Shown: positions 1 to 5,431 of the stretch, piece after piece | How the letters are laid out: every line of letters starts with the position of its first letter | How positions within the stretch are numbered: the stretch's first letter is position 1 | From: Clostridia bacterium | Lineage (GTDB): Bacteria > Bacillota_A > Clostridia > Christensenellales > Aristaeellaceae | Assembly: GCA_025997215.1 (NCBI GenBank) | Contig: BNUH01000118.1 | Coordinates: 1 to 7,372, forward strand | Direction of reading: 5' to 3' | DNA length: 7,372 nucleotides | Made by a program: the position numbers and the translations under genes | Notes under the pieces: generated by a model | What the model was told of the DNA's origin: nothing | Databases searched by the model: none | What the model saw: only the letters and a program-made list of their open reading frames with translations

Positions 1-150
1 TCGCTTTTGCTTTCATCTTCCTGCATTTGCTCGCTTTTGCTTTCATCTTCCTGCATTTGCTCGCTTTTGCTTTCATCTTCCTGCATTTGCTCGCTTTTGC
101 TTTCATCTTCCTGCATTTGCTCGCTTTTGCTTTCATCTTCCTGCATTTGC
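1..150. repeat. Five perfect 30-bp tandem repeats, coding
   Basis: The unit TCGCTTTTGCTTTCATCTTC plus CTGCATTTGC occurs five times without a mismatch from base 1 to 150. A degenerate start of a sixth unit (TCGCTTTGTG) follows. Thirty bases is ten codons, so on the minus strand each unit adds QMQEDESKSE without changing frame. Identity at the DNA level suggests recent expansion or slippage. The array touches the window edge, so its true copy number is unknown. Confidence 0.97.
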
Positions 151-590
151 TCGCTTTGTGCGGGCAACTCCTGCACAGGTGATTCTTGTGTGGGTAATTG
201 TATCGGGGCGTCGGGGGCCGTTTGCGCGTCGCCGCCTATGTCGACAACTGTGGGGGGCGAAGCGGAAGGGGCTGGGTACTTGCTCTCTTTTGCGCGCGGA
301 TTTTGATGCTTGAACCACGCGGTAAGGGCAAGATAAGCCTTGCTACCACTTTCATACAACTGCATCATTCCGAGTTCTACCATATGATTTAATCCGCTCG
401 CAACCATATCTTTGGTTACGGATTCGTCCAGCGGGAACAAGCGTCCGCGTATAATACGCGGGTTGCCGTCATACCTTCCGAAATCGTCAACCGATACGAT
501 CAGGCGCATAAACATATCGCGCTCAAAGAATGTCAGATCGTTATAGTCGTCGCTGATGCAGATTGATGCTTTAATGTAGCGTGTAGGCAT
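1..590 (-). CDS. Phage replication organiser-like protein, N-terminal part (C-terminus beyond window)
   Basis: The gene starts at ATG 590 and stays open to base 1 (196 codons), so its C-terminus is outside the window. A purine-rich AAGGAAGG lies about 10 nt upstream. The N-terminus (RYIKASICISDDYN, then RLIVSVDDFGRYDGNPR, RLFPLDESVT, YLALTAWFKHQ) matches from memory the winged-helix-like N-terminal domain of replication initiator or organiser proteins in clostridial phages. These bind the phage origin and, through a DnaD-like or similar C-terminal domain not visible here, recruit host replication proteins. Residues 1-105 form the domain. Residues 106-147 are a Pro/Gln-rich linker. From residue 148 the protein is a perfect tandem repeat of QMQEDESKSE, five copies up to the window edge. 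It is the last visible gene of the leftward operon, 72 bp after the zinc-finger-like gene. The family call is moderately sure; origin binding is inferred. Confidence 0.72.
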   Translation of the reverse strand, partial: MPTRYIKASICISDDYNDLTFFERDMFMRLIVSVDDFGRYDGNPRIIRGRLFPLDESVTKDMVASGLNHMVELGMMQLYESGSKAYLALTAWFKHQNPRAKESKYPAPSASPPTVVDIGGDAQTAPDAPIQLPTQESPVQELPAQSEQMQEDESKSEQMQEDESKSEQMQEDESKSEQMQEDESKSEQMQEDESKS

Positions 591-662
591 CCTAGTACCC
601 TTCCTTCACTTATTACCTTAATGTTGCGCCCGATATGGAACTAACGAGCGGTCGACAGCGCG

Positions 663-1049
663 TTACCCCGCTATAGTCTCTTTACGCTCGCGCGTGGCCG
701 TGGTTATATTGTCCTTACTGACCTTGATGATCAGTTTGCTGCCGTCGTCCAAATCGATCGTAGCGGCGACAATGTTATGATAACCAACAAGGTTACGCAC
801 TTTCTTTAACGCGTCCTTCTCATACTGTTCCAACGGCTCAAACCCTCTCGCCCTGGACGGCTCGCCGACTATACCCTCGAATCGTTCCGCTTGACGCTGT
901 TCATGCTTCGCGCGGACGGCGTCGTCGCACTTGCACTGCTGGGTTACCATTGCGTCAATCTGCTCCTGCGTTGGATTGTCGCCTAGCGGATCATCCTGTA
1001 CATATGCGCCCGCACCGCAATAGGTGCAATTCCCGTTTGATAGCGCCAT
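663..1049 (-). CDS. Small zinc-finger-like phage protein
   Basis: This 128-residue protein has an ideal site, GGAGGG six bases before ATG 1049. Residues 8-11 form CTYC and residues 39-41 form CKC, a spacing compatible with a four-cysteine zinc-binding knuckle at the N-terminus. The middle (about residues 42-75) is charged and probably helical (RAKHEQRQAERFEGIVG). The C-terminal part (about 90-115) reads like a small beta-rich segment (VAATIDLDDGSKLIIKVSKD). I do not recognise a named family. It lies between the DUF669-type gene and the replication-organiser gene, which suggests an accessory role in early DNA metabolism or gene control. Zinc binding is inferred from cysteine spacing only. Confidence 0.8.
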   Translation of the reverse strand: MALSNGNCTYCGAGAYVQDDPLGDNPTQEQIDAMVTQQCKCDDAVRAKHEQRQAERFEGIVGEPSRARGFEPLEQYEKDALKKVRNLVGYHNIVAATIDLDDGSKLIIKVSKDNITTATRERKETIAG

Positions 1050-1091
1050 AATCAGCCCTCCGTCTGCATTAGTCTATATATATTATGCTGC

Positions 1092-1105
1092 ATACAGTAC
1101 TGTAT
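1092..1105. promoter_or_regulatory. Perfect 14-bp palindrome in an intergenic gap
   Basis: ATACAGTACTGTAT is an exact inverted repeat in the 211-bp gap between the DUF669-type gene and the zinc-finger-like gene, the largest gap within the leftward operon. It sits beside an AT run (TCTATATATATTATG) on its left and GC-rich sequence on its right. It could be a regulator site or an internal promoter or operator. It does not match the usual Gram-positive LexA box (GAAC-N4-GTTC). Function is unknown. Confidence 0.4.
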
Positions 1106-1260
1106 TGCGCGCGCCGCCCAACTTTAACAGTTTATGCGCCATATCCCTCTGGAACACATCAACCGAAGCCGGGATGTCGGAAAAGAGAGTAACAAACGTC
1201 ATACGGTTTTCTGCACCGTCGGCGCGCGCTTAGAATCAGTGTCTGAATGCCTAGGACGGT

Positions 1261-1863
1261 CTAGAACGGCAGATCATCCTCATTGGCGGGCATTGTACTG
1301 CCCCCGCCGCTGCCGTAGTAAGCAGACCCTACGAGCACTTGCGGCGGGGTATTGGCCAGCTTGCGCAACTCCGGCGCCGAGCCGCCAACACGCGCTTTTT
1401 CAACGCTCGTGAACCGTGCCGGCTTGACGTTCGTGCGCACATTGCCGTCATTGCCCATGAACTCCTCTTCGCCGAACACAAACCCGACGGCCTTATCCTT
1501 TAGTGTACGCTCGTCCCAGTTGAACGTATACCCGGGATTGCTTTCCTCTATCGTGCTTATCAGGCCTTTGAAAAAGCCGTTTGTGCGGCCGTCATTGGCT
1601 TTTATGCCTTGATAGAATGTGCACGGCCATTTGGTCTGATCGGAAAACCCTCCGCCGCTTGCCTTGCGGCTATCGTATTGCGACTTGAAAAACCCTTTGT
1701 GCTCGCCTTCGCTTACGTCCAGCGCAAGCACAAACTGTTCCCGCCCGCTCCTGGATACCTCCATGCGCGCGCCTACAATCTTGCATACGTAATACCCCGG
1801 CGGCAGCCTGTCAAATGCGCCCGTATACGCCGCTGTCTGATCCCAATCGGTTGGCTTGATCAT
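1261..1863 (-). CDS. DUF669-type phage protein, probable ssDNA-binding protein
   Basis: A 200-residue protein with AGGAGG eight bases before ATG 1863; the TAG stop of the upstream ATPase gene is part of this site (TAGGAGG). The pattern LPPGYYVCKIVGA (residues 20-32), SGREQFVLALDVSEGEHKGFF (39-59) and FFKGLISTIEESNPGYTFNW (97-116) is what I know from DUF669 proteins in phage recombination and replication cassettes. The last residues, NEDDLPF, resemble the acidic tip that single-stranded-DNA-binding proteins (SSB) use to dock partner proteins. A Gly/Ser-rich stretch (184-189) before it would serve as a flexible linker. This supports a phage SSB-like role, coating single strands for the adjacent ATPase and Gam-like proteins. 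The family is fairly sure; ssDNA binding and partner docking are inferences. Confidence 0.85.
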   Translation of the reverse strand: MIKPTDWDQTAAYTGAFDRLPPGYYVCKIVGARMEVSRSGREQFVLALDVSEGEHKGFFKSQYDSRKASGGGFSDQTKWPCTFYQGIKANDGRTNGFFKGLISTIEESNPGYTFNWDERTLKDKAVGFVFGEEEFMGNDGNVRTNVKPARFTSVEKARVGGSAPELRKLANTPPQVLVGSAYYGSGGGSTMPANEDDLPF

Positions 1864-1875
1864 TCTCTTTTCCTC

Positions 1876-2520
1876 CTATGCCGCCGCTGCCACTACCAGG
1901 CGCGGGATATTGTAGTAATCGCAAATAGCCTTATCGACAAGCTGCAAATCGTTGTCAATAACCAATTCGTCAAACATCCCCATGGGCGACTTCGCCACGT
2001 CGAACCCGTCCGATTGAGTAAAGAACACATGGCGGTTATTCACAACCGCGCACCGTAGGCAGATGGTAAATAAGCCTTCCAACACTACTTTATTGTCCAG
2101 CATATTGCCAATCGTCTTGGGCTTTATATCGCCGGCTTCATTCTTTTCATCGTGCATCATAACATATATGCGTTTGTTGTTTTTAATCTTGCGTATGGCC
2201 GCAATAAGGTCCCAGAAATTGCATGCTAACTGGTTGTAAAATGCGTACGAGCTATTCCCTTTTGCGTTGCCTTGATTCGCCATAAACTGGGTGGTAATTA
2301 GATAACCCGCATCGTCAATAACTAGTATGTCAGCCTTACTTTTCACTACTCGTTCCATTATGAAACCGTACGAATCGCTCTCTATGCTTTTCAGTGTGCT
2401 CCTAAACGGCAGCGGCTTTCCCAGTACATTGAAGATCCCTGTTATAGACGGCTCCAGATTGCGCAAGCTGGCCGACTTCCCTGAACCAGACTTTCCAATG
2501 ATCAATACAGGCGTGCTCAT
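1876..2520 (-). CDS. Phage RecA/AAA-like P-loop ATPase (possibly Sak4-like)
   Basis: A 214-residue P-loop ATPase with AGGAGG nine bases before ATG 2520. The Walker A motif GKSGSGKS is at residues 9-16 and the Walker B motif ILVIDD at 65-70. YVMMHDE at 119-125 is in the place of a polar sensor. The protein is single-domain, with no helicase motifs and no nuclease motif. Small ATPases of this kind (AAA_24 or Sak4 type) lie next to DUF669 proteins in phages of Bacillota. Sak4 proteins are RecA-core proteins that act in single-strand annealing and recombination with a phage SSB. The gene order Gam-like, ATPase, DUF669 supports such a role. P-loop ATPase is certain; annealing activity is inferred, and a packaging or primosomal ATPase is a less likely alternative. 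Confidence 0.88.
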   Translation of the reverse strand: MSTPVLIIGKSGSGKSASLRNLEPSITGIFNVLGKPLPFRSTLKSIESDSYGFIMERVVKSKADILVIDDAGYLITTQFMANQGNAKGNSSYAFYNQLACNFWDLIAAIRKIKNNKRIYVMMHDEKNEAGDIKPKTIGNMLDNKVVLEGLFTICLRCAVVNNRHVFFTQSDGFDVAKSPMGMFDELVIDNDLQLVDKAICDYYNIPRLVVAAAA

Positions 2521-2539
2521 TCCTTGTTTCCTCCTAATT

Positions 2540-2559
2540 CATTTTAGTTCATCTTAGTT
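2540..2559. repeat. Two tandem 10-bp units between genes
   Basis: CATTTTAGTT is followed directly by CATCTTAGTT, with a weaker third unit after it. The repeat covers the stop codon of the Gam-like gene and most of the short spacer before the ATPase ribosome binding site. It is probably a slippage product; no function is evident. Confidence 0.5.
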
Positions 2560-3126
2560 CGTTTCGAGTTCTGTTTTTTTTGTGACCACTTCGAACACGT
2601 CCGGACGCTTAACCATCTCCACGCCCGGCACAACCTCGCCCGTAGGCGTGTACACCAATCTATTGTCGACCATTTCGCATAGGGTATTGACAACGCTCCA
2701 ACGTGGCGACGTTTCTACCTTGATCATGTCTGGATTCTGCGTAGCCGCCCATGCGGTAAACCCAGCCGCGTCATTCACTATCCGTTCTGGCGTTTGATAC
2801 TTCAGCCGTAACGTTCCGGATAGCAGTTTGTATGTTTCCTGCGTCTTGCATTGCTTGTGCTGGACACCACGGAAATAGTCGCTGAGCTTGGACGATAGCC
2901 TTTCAGTTGTTTCGCTGCACTGGCGTTCGGCCTTGTCGCGTTCGCGCTTGAAGTAATCAATCCTGCTGTCGGCAAGCGAGCATAACCTGTCGCGCTCCTG
3001 CCGCGCATCGCTTATCCGCGCTATCGCCCATTCAGCCGTGCTGTCGTCGGCAACCGTCCAGCCGTCGTCCGCGTCGTCCATGGCCAGCAGCACATCCATT
3101 GGGATAATATCAATCATCTTATCCAC
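2554..3126 (-). CDS. gam: Gam-like host-nuclease inhibitor
   Basis: A 190-residue protein of the usual length for the Mu Gam family. Residues 30-90 are strongly charged and heptad-like (a long coiled coil, RISDARQERDRLCSLADSRI). The C-terminal half carries family signatures: the SGTLRLKYQTPERIVND segment at 103-119, DMIKVETSPRW at 133-143, and PTGEVVPGVEMVKRPDVFEV at 161-180. Gam dimers wrap around double-stranded DNA ends and block host exonucleases of the RecBCD or AddAB type. The start is taken as GTG 3126, four bases after AAGGAGG; ATG 3117 is an alternative but sits 13 bases away. The GTG lies inside the end of the OB-repeat gene, so the two genes overlap by 8 bp and are probably translationally coupled. 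The next gene is the RecA-like ATPase. Confidence 0.85.
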   Translation of the reverse strand: MDKMIDIIPMDVLLAMDDADDGWTVADDSTAEWAIARISDARQERDRLCSLADSRIDYFKRERDKAERQCSETTERLSSKLSDYFRGVQHKQCKTQETYKLLSGTLRLKYQTPERIVNDAAGFTAWAATQNPDMIKVETSPRWSVVNTLCEMVDNRLVYTPTGEVVPGVEMVKRPDVFEVVTKKTELETN

Positions 3127-3715
3127 AAGGCCTCCTTACTGCGCTCGGCAGATACGCTTGATAAGGCGTGTCCTGCACAGTACGACGTTCTATGCTATCC
3201 ACGATAACAACGCCGCTTGACAGTCTGCCGACTATGTCGATTGTTTCATCAACGCCTATACCGCATATCTGGCGCGCTGGCGTGCCCTCGGCTTTGATGA
3301 TGATCGTGCATAGCTTGCCGTCCAGTCTGGTCTGGTGTAATTTCCCCATTACCGTGGGTATAGGATTGGCTCTATCTTCCTTTACCTCATAATTGAGCGG
3401 CGGCAGTGAGCTTAGCTTCCCGGTGAACCGTACGATGTTTGATGTCGGCTCTGCATCAGTGGCGGGACTGATTACCCGTCCCTTCGCCACAACATGATAA
3501 ACGCCAGGGGCTTCGTTATGGAATGTGCGCAATGCGCCGCTGACAAACAACCGATCGCCAGGCTCCAACGGCCCTGGAAGCGCCTGCTCGTTTGCGTATA
3601 CCGTCGCTCGATCGCCGGCGTCCATGTCGAAGCGGTATACCTTGATGCCTCCTATCTCGTGATTCAGCCTGGGTGTGTCAATTATCGATCCAACCAGCTT
3701 AACCGTATTGTACAT
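3119..3715 (-). CDS. Protein with two tandem SSB/PriB-like OB repeats
   Basis: A 198-residue protein with GGAGG seven bases before ATG 3715. It is built of two similar halves. NTVKLVGSIIDTPRLNHEI (residues 3-21) aligns with NIVRFTGKLSSLPPLNYEV (93-111): seven of 19 identical and most others conservative. The N-x-V-x-x-x-G start followed by a proline four to five residues on is the first strand pattern of SSB and PriB OB-folds. Later segments also correspond (GDRLFVSGAL at 53-62, ETIDIVGRL at 157-165). I infer a protein with two single-strand-binding OB-folds in one chain. No aromatic-rich binding face or acidic C-terminal tip can be confirmed. It overlaps the HTH gene before it by 17 bp and the Gam-like gene after it by 8 bp, so it belongs to the same translated unit. 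Confidence 0.75.
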   Translation of the reverse strand: MYNTVKLVGSIIDTPRLNHEIGGIKVYRFDMDAGDRATVYANEQALPGPLEPGDRLFVSGALRTFHNEAPGVYHVVAKGRVISPATDAEPTSNIVRFTGKLSSLPPLNYEVKEDRANPIPTVMGKLHQTRLDGKLCTIIIKAEGTPARQICGIGVDETIDIVGRLSSGVVIVDSIERRTVQDTPYQAYLPSAVRRPCG

Positions 3716-3938
3716 TCAATTCCTCCGATCCGGCAGTTGTTTCCTTTACACCACGGCAGCGCGCAATGTAAGCGTCAAGCGGCGCGCGCGGGAATAATGT
3801 TCGGTTGTTTCGTATTTCGCTGGGATATGGCAATTTATCCTGTCTGGCCAGTATGCGAAGGATTTGCGGGCTTGCGCCCGTCATGGCCGCCGCCTCCTTA
3901 GGCGTGTAATACAGGCTAGAAAGTGGCTTTGCAAACAC
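3699..3938 (-). CDS. Excisionase/MerR-like HTH protein
   Basis: A 79-residue protein started here at GTG 3938, because GGGGAGG lies nine bases upstream; a longer reading from 4001 has no such site and would run deep into the preceding gene. Residues 10-58 (YYTPKEAAAMTGASPQILRI, then IRNNRTLFPRAPLDAYI) match the HTH_17/excisionase-type winged helix: a T-x-x-E-A-A-x-x-T-G helix-turn-helix followed by the NRTLFPR wing and a closing helix. Such proteins bind DNA and bend it. They act as excision factors or as regulators in phages. No integrase is nearby, so a regulatory or DNA-architecture role within the early operon is as likely as excision. It overlaps the genes on both sides by 23 and 17 bp. 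Confidence 0.82.
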   Translation of the reverse strand: MFAKPLSSLYYTPKEAAAMTGASPQILRILARQDKLPYPSEIRNNRTLFPRAPLDAYIARCRGVKETTAGSEELNVQYG

Positions 3939-4263
3939 GATACCGCCTCCCCGCTGGCCGACCAGACAGGCCTGGATCATCCAAGCCCAGCACTTTAGCA
4001 ATCTGATCGGCTTCGTGTTCCATGATCATGTGCTCCCATTCCAAAGGATTATCAGCGATTCCCAATGCTATGGCGAGGCCGCGAATGCGTCCGCGCTTAT
4101 GGTTGATTCTGCTGATAGCGTTATCAATGATCGTGTTGGAACTCCACAACCCCGGCGGCTGGCACTCGCGCTTCATAGCGCGGTATTCGACGCGCGACAA
4201 CTCCAGCCGTGCGGCCTGGTCGATCAGCTCATACGCATACGATTCAGTTGTGATACGCTGCAT
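3916..4263 (-). CDS. Unrecognised small early phage protein
   Basis: A 115-residue protein that I do not recognise. Two ATG codons, at 4269 and 4263, follow the site GGAGGAATGACAATG. The second is chosen because it is seven bases from GGAGG, the spacing seen in neighbouring genes, while the first is only one base away. The sequence looks all-helical and soluble, with a high share of charged residues. One stretch (LAIALGIADNPLEWEHMIMEH, residues 63-83) ends one helix and begins another. The C-terminal tail (GRPAGRRYRVCKATF) is basic. No signal peptide, membrane segment or metal-binding motif is visible. It sits between another unknown gene and the excisionase-like gene, which it overlaps by 23 bp. 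Confidence 0.78.
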   Translation of the reverse strand: MQRITTESYAYELIDQAARLELSRVEYRAMKRECQPPGLWSSNTIIDNAISRINHKRGRIRGLAIALGIADNPLEWEHMIMEHEADQIAKVLGLDDPGLSGRPAGRRYRVCKATF

Positions 4264-4300
4264 TGTCATTCCTCCAATTCATTGTGATTCGTATGTTCCG

Positions 4301-4669
4301 TTACGCTATATCGGGCGCCATGAATCCGTATTCCGCCTGGCGATGCAGCATGTTGTAACGCGCCCTATGGCCTTCGCTGATAATGCTGTCATATTGCGTT
4401 TCGATGTTGGTTCGCGCTGCTTGTATCCACAATATGGGATCAACGGTTCTAGCCGCTTTCAGGCATGCGCAAGCGTACGTATACCCTAGGCCACGCGCGA
4501 GCTTAACAGCCTCGTCAATGTCGTAGCGCATATCCGCGCGAGCGACGGCGCGCTTGACCGCGCTATTAATCGGGTTTGTGGCGTAGTCGGCGTTATCCAG
4601 CGCGTTGTCAATCATAAGCTGTAACGCCTTTATGTCGTCAATGTCATACTCTGCATTGTAGTGCCGCAT
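4301..4669 (-). CDS. Unrecognised small early phage protein
   Basis: A 122-residue protein without a family I recognise. GGAGG lies seven bases before ATG 4669. It is predicted to be mostly helical, with an acidic N-terminus (EYDIDDIKALQLMIDNALDN) and helical segments around residues 36-75 (AVKRAVARADMRYDIDEAVK). It has three cysteine-free thirds and only two cysteines, close together (ACACLKAA, residues 65-72), so zinc binding is unlikely. A weak resemblance to the next gene (a LARGLGY...DPILW pattern here against LAIALGI...NPLEW there) might mean distant paralogy, but it is too short to rely on. It is 37 bp from that gene and 28 bp from the one before it. Confidence 0.78.
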   Translation of the reverse strand: MRHYNAEYDIDDIKALQLMIDNALDNADYATNPINSAVKRAVARADMRYDIDEAVKLARGLGYTYACACLKAARTVDPILWIQAARTNIETQYDSIISEGHRARYNMLHRQAEYGFMAPDIA

Positions 4670-4697
4670 GCTGATTCCTCCGATTTCGTATTATTGG

Positions 4698-4976
4698 CTA
4701 GTCATGATACTCTGGCCTATGACGCATCCAATCAGCCACGCGTTTGTCCCACGCCTCCGCGCTTGTTTCCAGCCCCGATTCTAAGGCAAATACCTTGAAG
4801 GCGTTGTACACGTTAACGGACTGGTTGAATAGATCAATCTGCATACTGTAGTCATCCTCGTCACAGACGGTCAGCGTCTCTAACGCCTTCGCCGCCATGT
4901 TTTTATATTTTAACTCTGTAGCAGCGTGATCCAGTAGGTTATTGATCAAGTCTTGAACTGTCAATTGCTTCTGCAT
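4698..4976 (-). CDS. Unrecognised small protein, first gene of the leftward operon
   Basis: A 92-residue protein started at ATG 4976, with GGAG five bases upstream. The frame remains open further upstream: a TTG at 5138 would add 54 residues, including HAIIDAVHRKLFHYTKNKRK. That start has only a weak AAGG, so the short form is preferred, but the long form cannot be excluded. The short protein is helical and acidic (TVCDEDDYSMQIDLFNQSVN around residues 36-55) and ends in WDKRVADWMRHRPEYHD. It has no recognisable family. As the first gene of the leftward early operon it may be an early takeover or regulatory protein, which is only a guess from position. Confidence 0.68.
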   Translation of the reverse strand: MQKQLTVQDLINNLLDHAATELKYKNMAAKALETLTVCDEDDYSMQIDLFNQSVNVYNAFKVFALESGLETSAEAWDKRVADWMRHRPEYHD

Positions 4977-5431
4977 TTGTACTCCATGTTTTCGTTTGTT
5001 TTTTGTATAATGGAACAACTTTCTATGAACGGCGTCTATAATAGCATGAGCTGGCATTTCGAGGCGCTTGTTCCGAATAGCGGTGTTGGCGCGCCGTGGT
5101 GACAGGTGGTATGAATTATACCCAGCGCCCGGGAACAAATGCGCCTTGAATGCGTCAAATGCCTTGTGTGTAGAACCACTCCCCCGCGTTCAGCACCGAA
5201 CCCGCCCTCAGCGACTTCGTGCGACGCTCTCTGACGCAGGGATGACTACAGTCACACGTACCGCCCTCTATCGGTACCGTCCACACGCCCTGCCTTACAG
5301 GGGTAAGTGACCAGTAGTGTTTTCTGGGTCTGCGAGGATGGTCTACATCACGGCAACCACCAACCTTTCTCTGGGTCTATCATCCTGCTGATTAGAACAG
5401 CAGGATGATACGTTGTTTAGGAGGATTCGGC
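4977..5431. other. 455-bp divergent gap without a defensible gene
   Basis: This stretch separates the leftward operon from the plus-strand membrane-protein gene, so promoters for both should lie here, yet none has both boxes. Perfect TATAAT hexamers occur on the plus strand at 5006-5011 and 5037-5042 and on the minus strand at 5115-5120, all lacking a good -35. Bases 4977-5175 are also open in the frame of the first leftward gene and may be an N-terminal extension or the remnant of a larger gene. The right part (about 5176-5377) is C-rich with short inverted repeats, such as CCCTG-N5-CAGGG near 5288-5303. It also carries a direct repeat TCTGGGTCT at 5323-5331 and 5370-5378. No tRNA fold could be drawn. 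A leader or small RNA is possible. Confidence 0.5.
5378..5410. promoter_or_regulatory. Perfect 13-bp stem, 7-nt loop inverted repeat
   Basis: TATCATCCTGCTG is followed after ATTAGAA by CAGCAGGATGATA, a flawless inverted repeat. It ends nine bases before the GGAGG of the 155-residue gene. No T-run follows on either strand, so it is not a standard intrinsic terminator. It may be an operator, a leader-RNA structure controlling access to the ribosome binding site, or a recombination boundary. An upstream AGGATG at 5335-5340 could compete for CATCCT of the left arm, but only over six pairs. Confidence 0.6.

Noticed and set aside
1..150. Regular 30-bp repeats as a CRISPR array
   Set aside because: The units are directly tandem with no spacers and are in frame within a coding region.
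7..306. Plus-strand open frame with repeated LLLSSSCICS
   Set aside because: It is the antisense reading of the minisatellite, has no ribosome binding site, and overlaps a gene recognised by its N-terminal domain.
1083..1202. Minus-strand open frame of 39 codons (starting MTFVTLFSDIP) in the operon gap
   Set aside because: No ribosome binding site precedes its ATG, although every neighbour has a strong one, and no family is recognised.
2540..2559. Two tiny minus-strand frames (ATG AAC TAA, ATG AAT TAG) before the ATPase gene as leader peptides
   Set aside because: They follow automatically from the 10-bp repeat and have no ribosome binding site of their own.
5006..5042. Two plus-strand TATAAT boxes as promoters of a small RNA or of the membrane-protein gene
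   Set aside because: Neither has a -35 box at a usable distance, and both lie nearly 400 bp before the gene.
5115..5120. TATAAT on the minus strand as the promoter of the leftward operon
   Set aside because: The hexamer is perfect but no -35 box lies 15-19 bp upstream, so it was not annotated as a promoter.
5378..5410. Stem-loop as an intrinsic terminator
   Set aside because: No T-run follows the stem on either strand.
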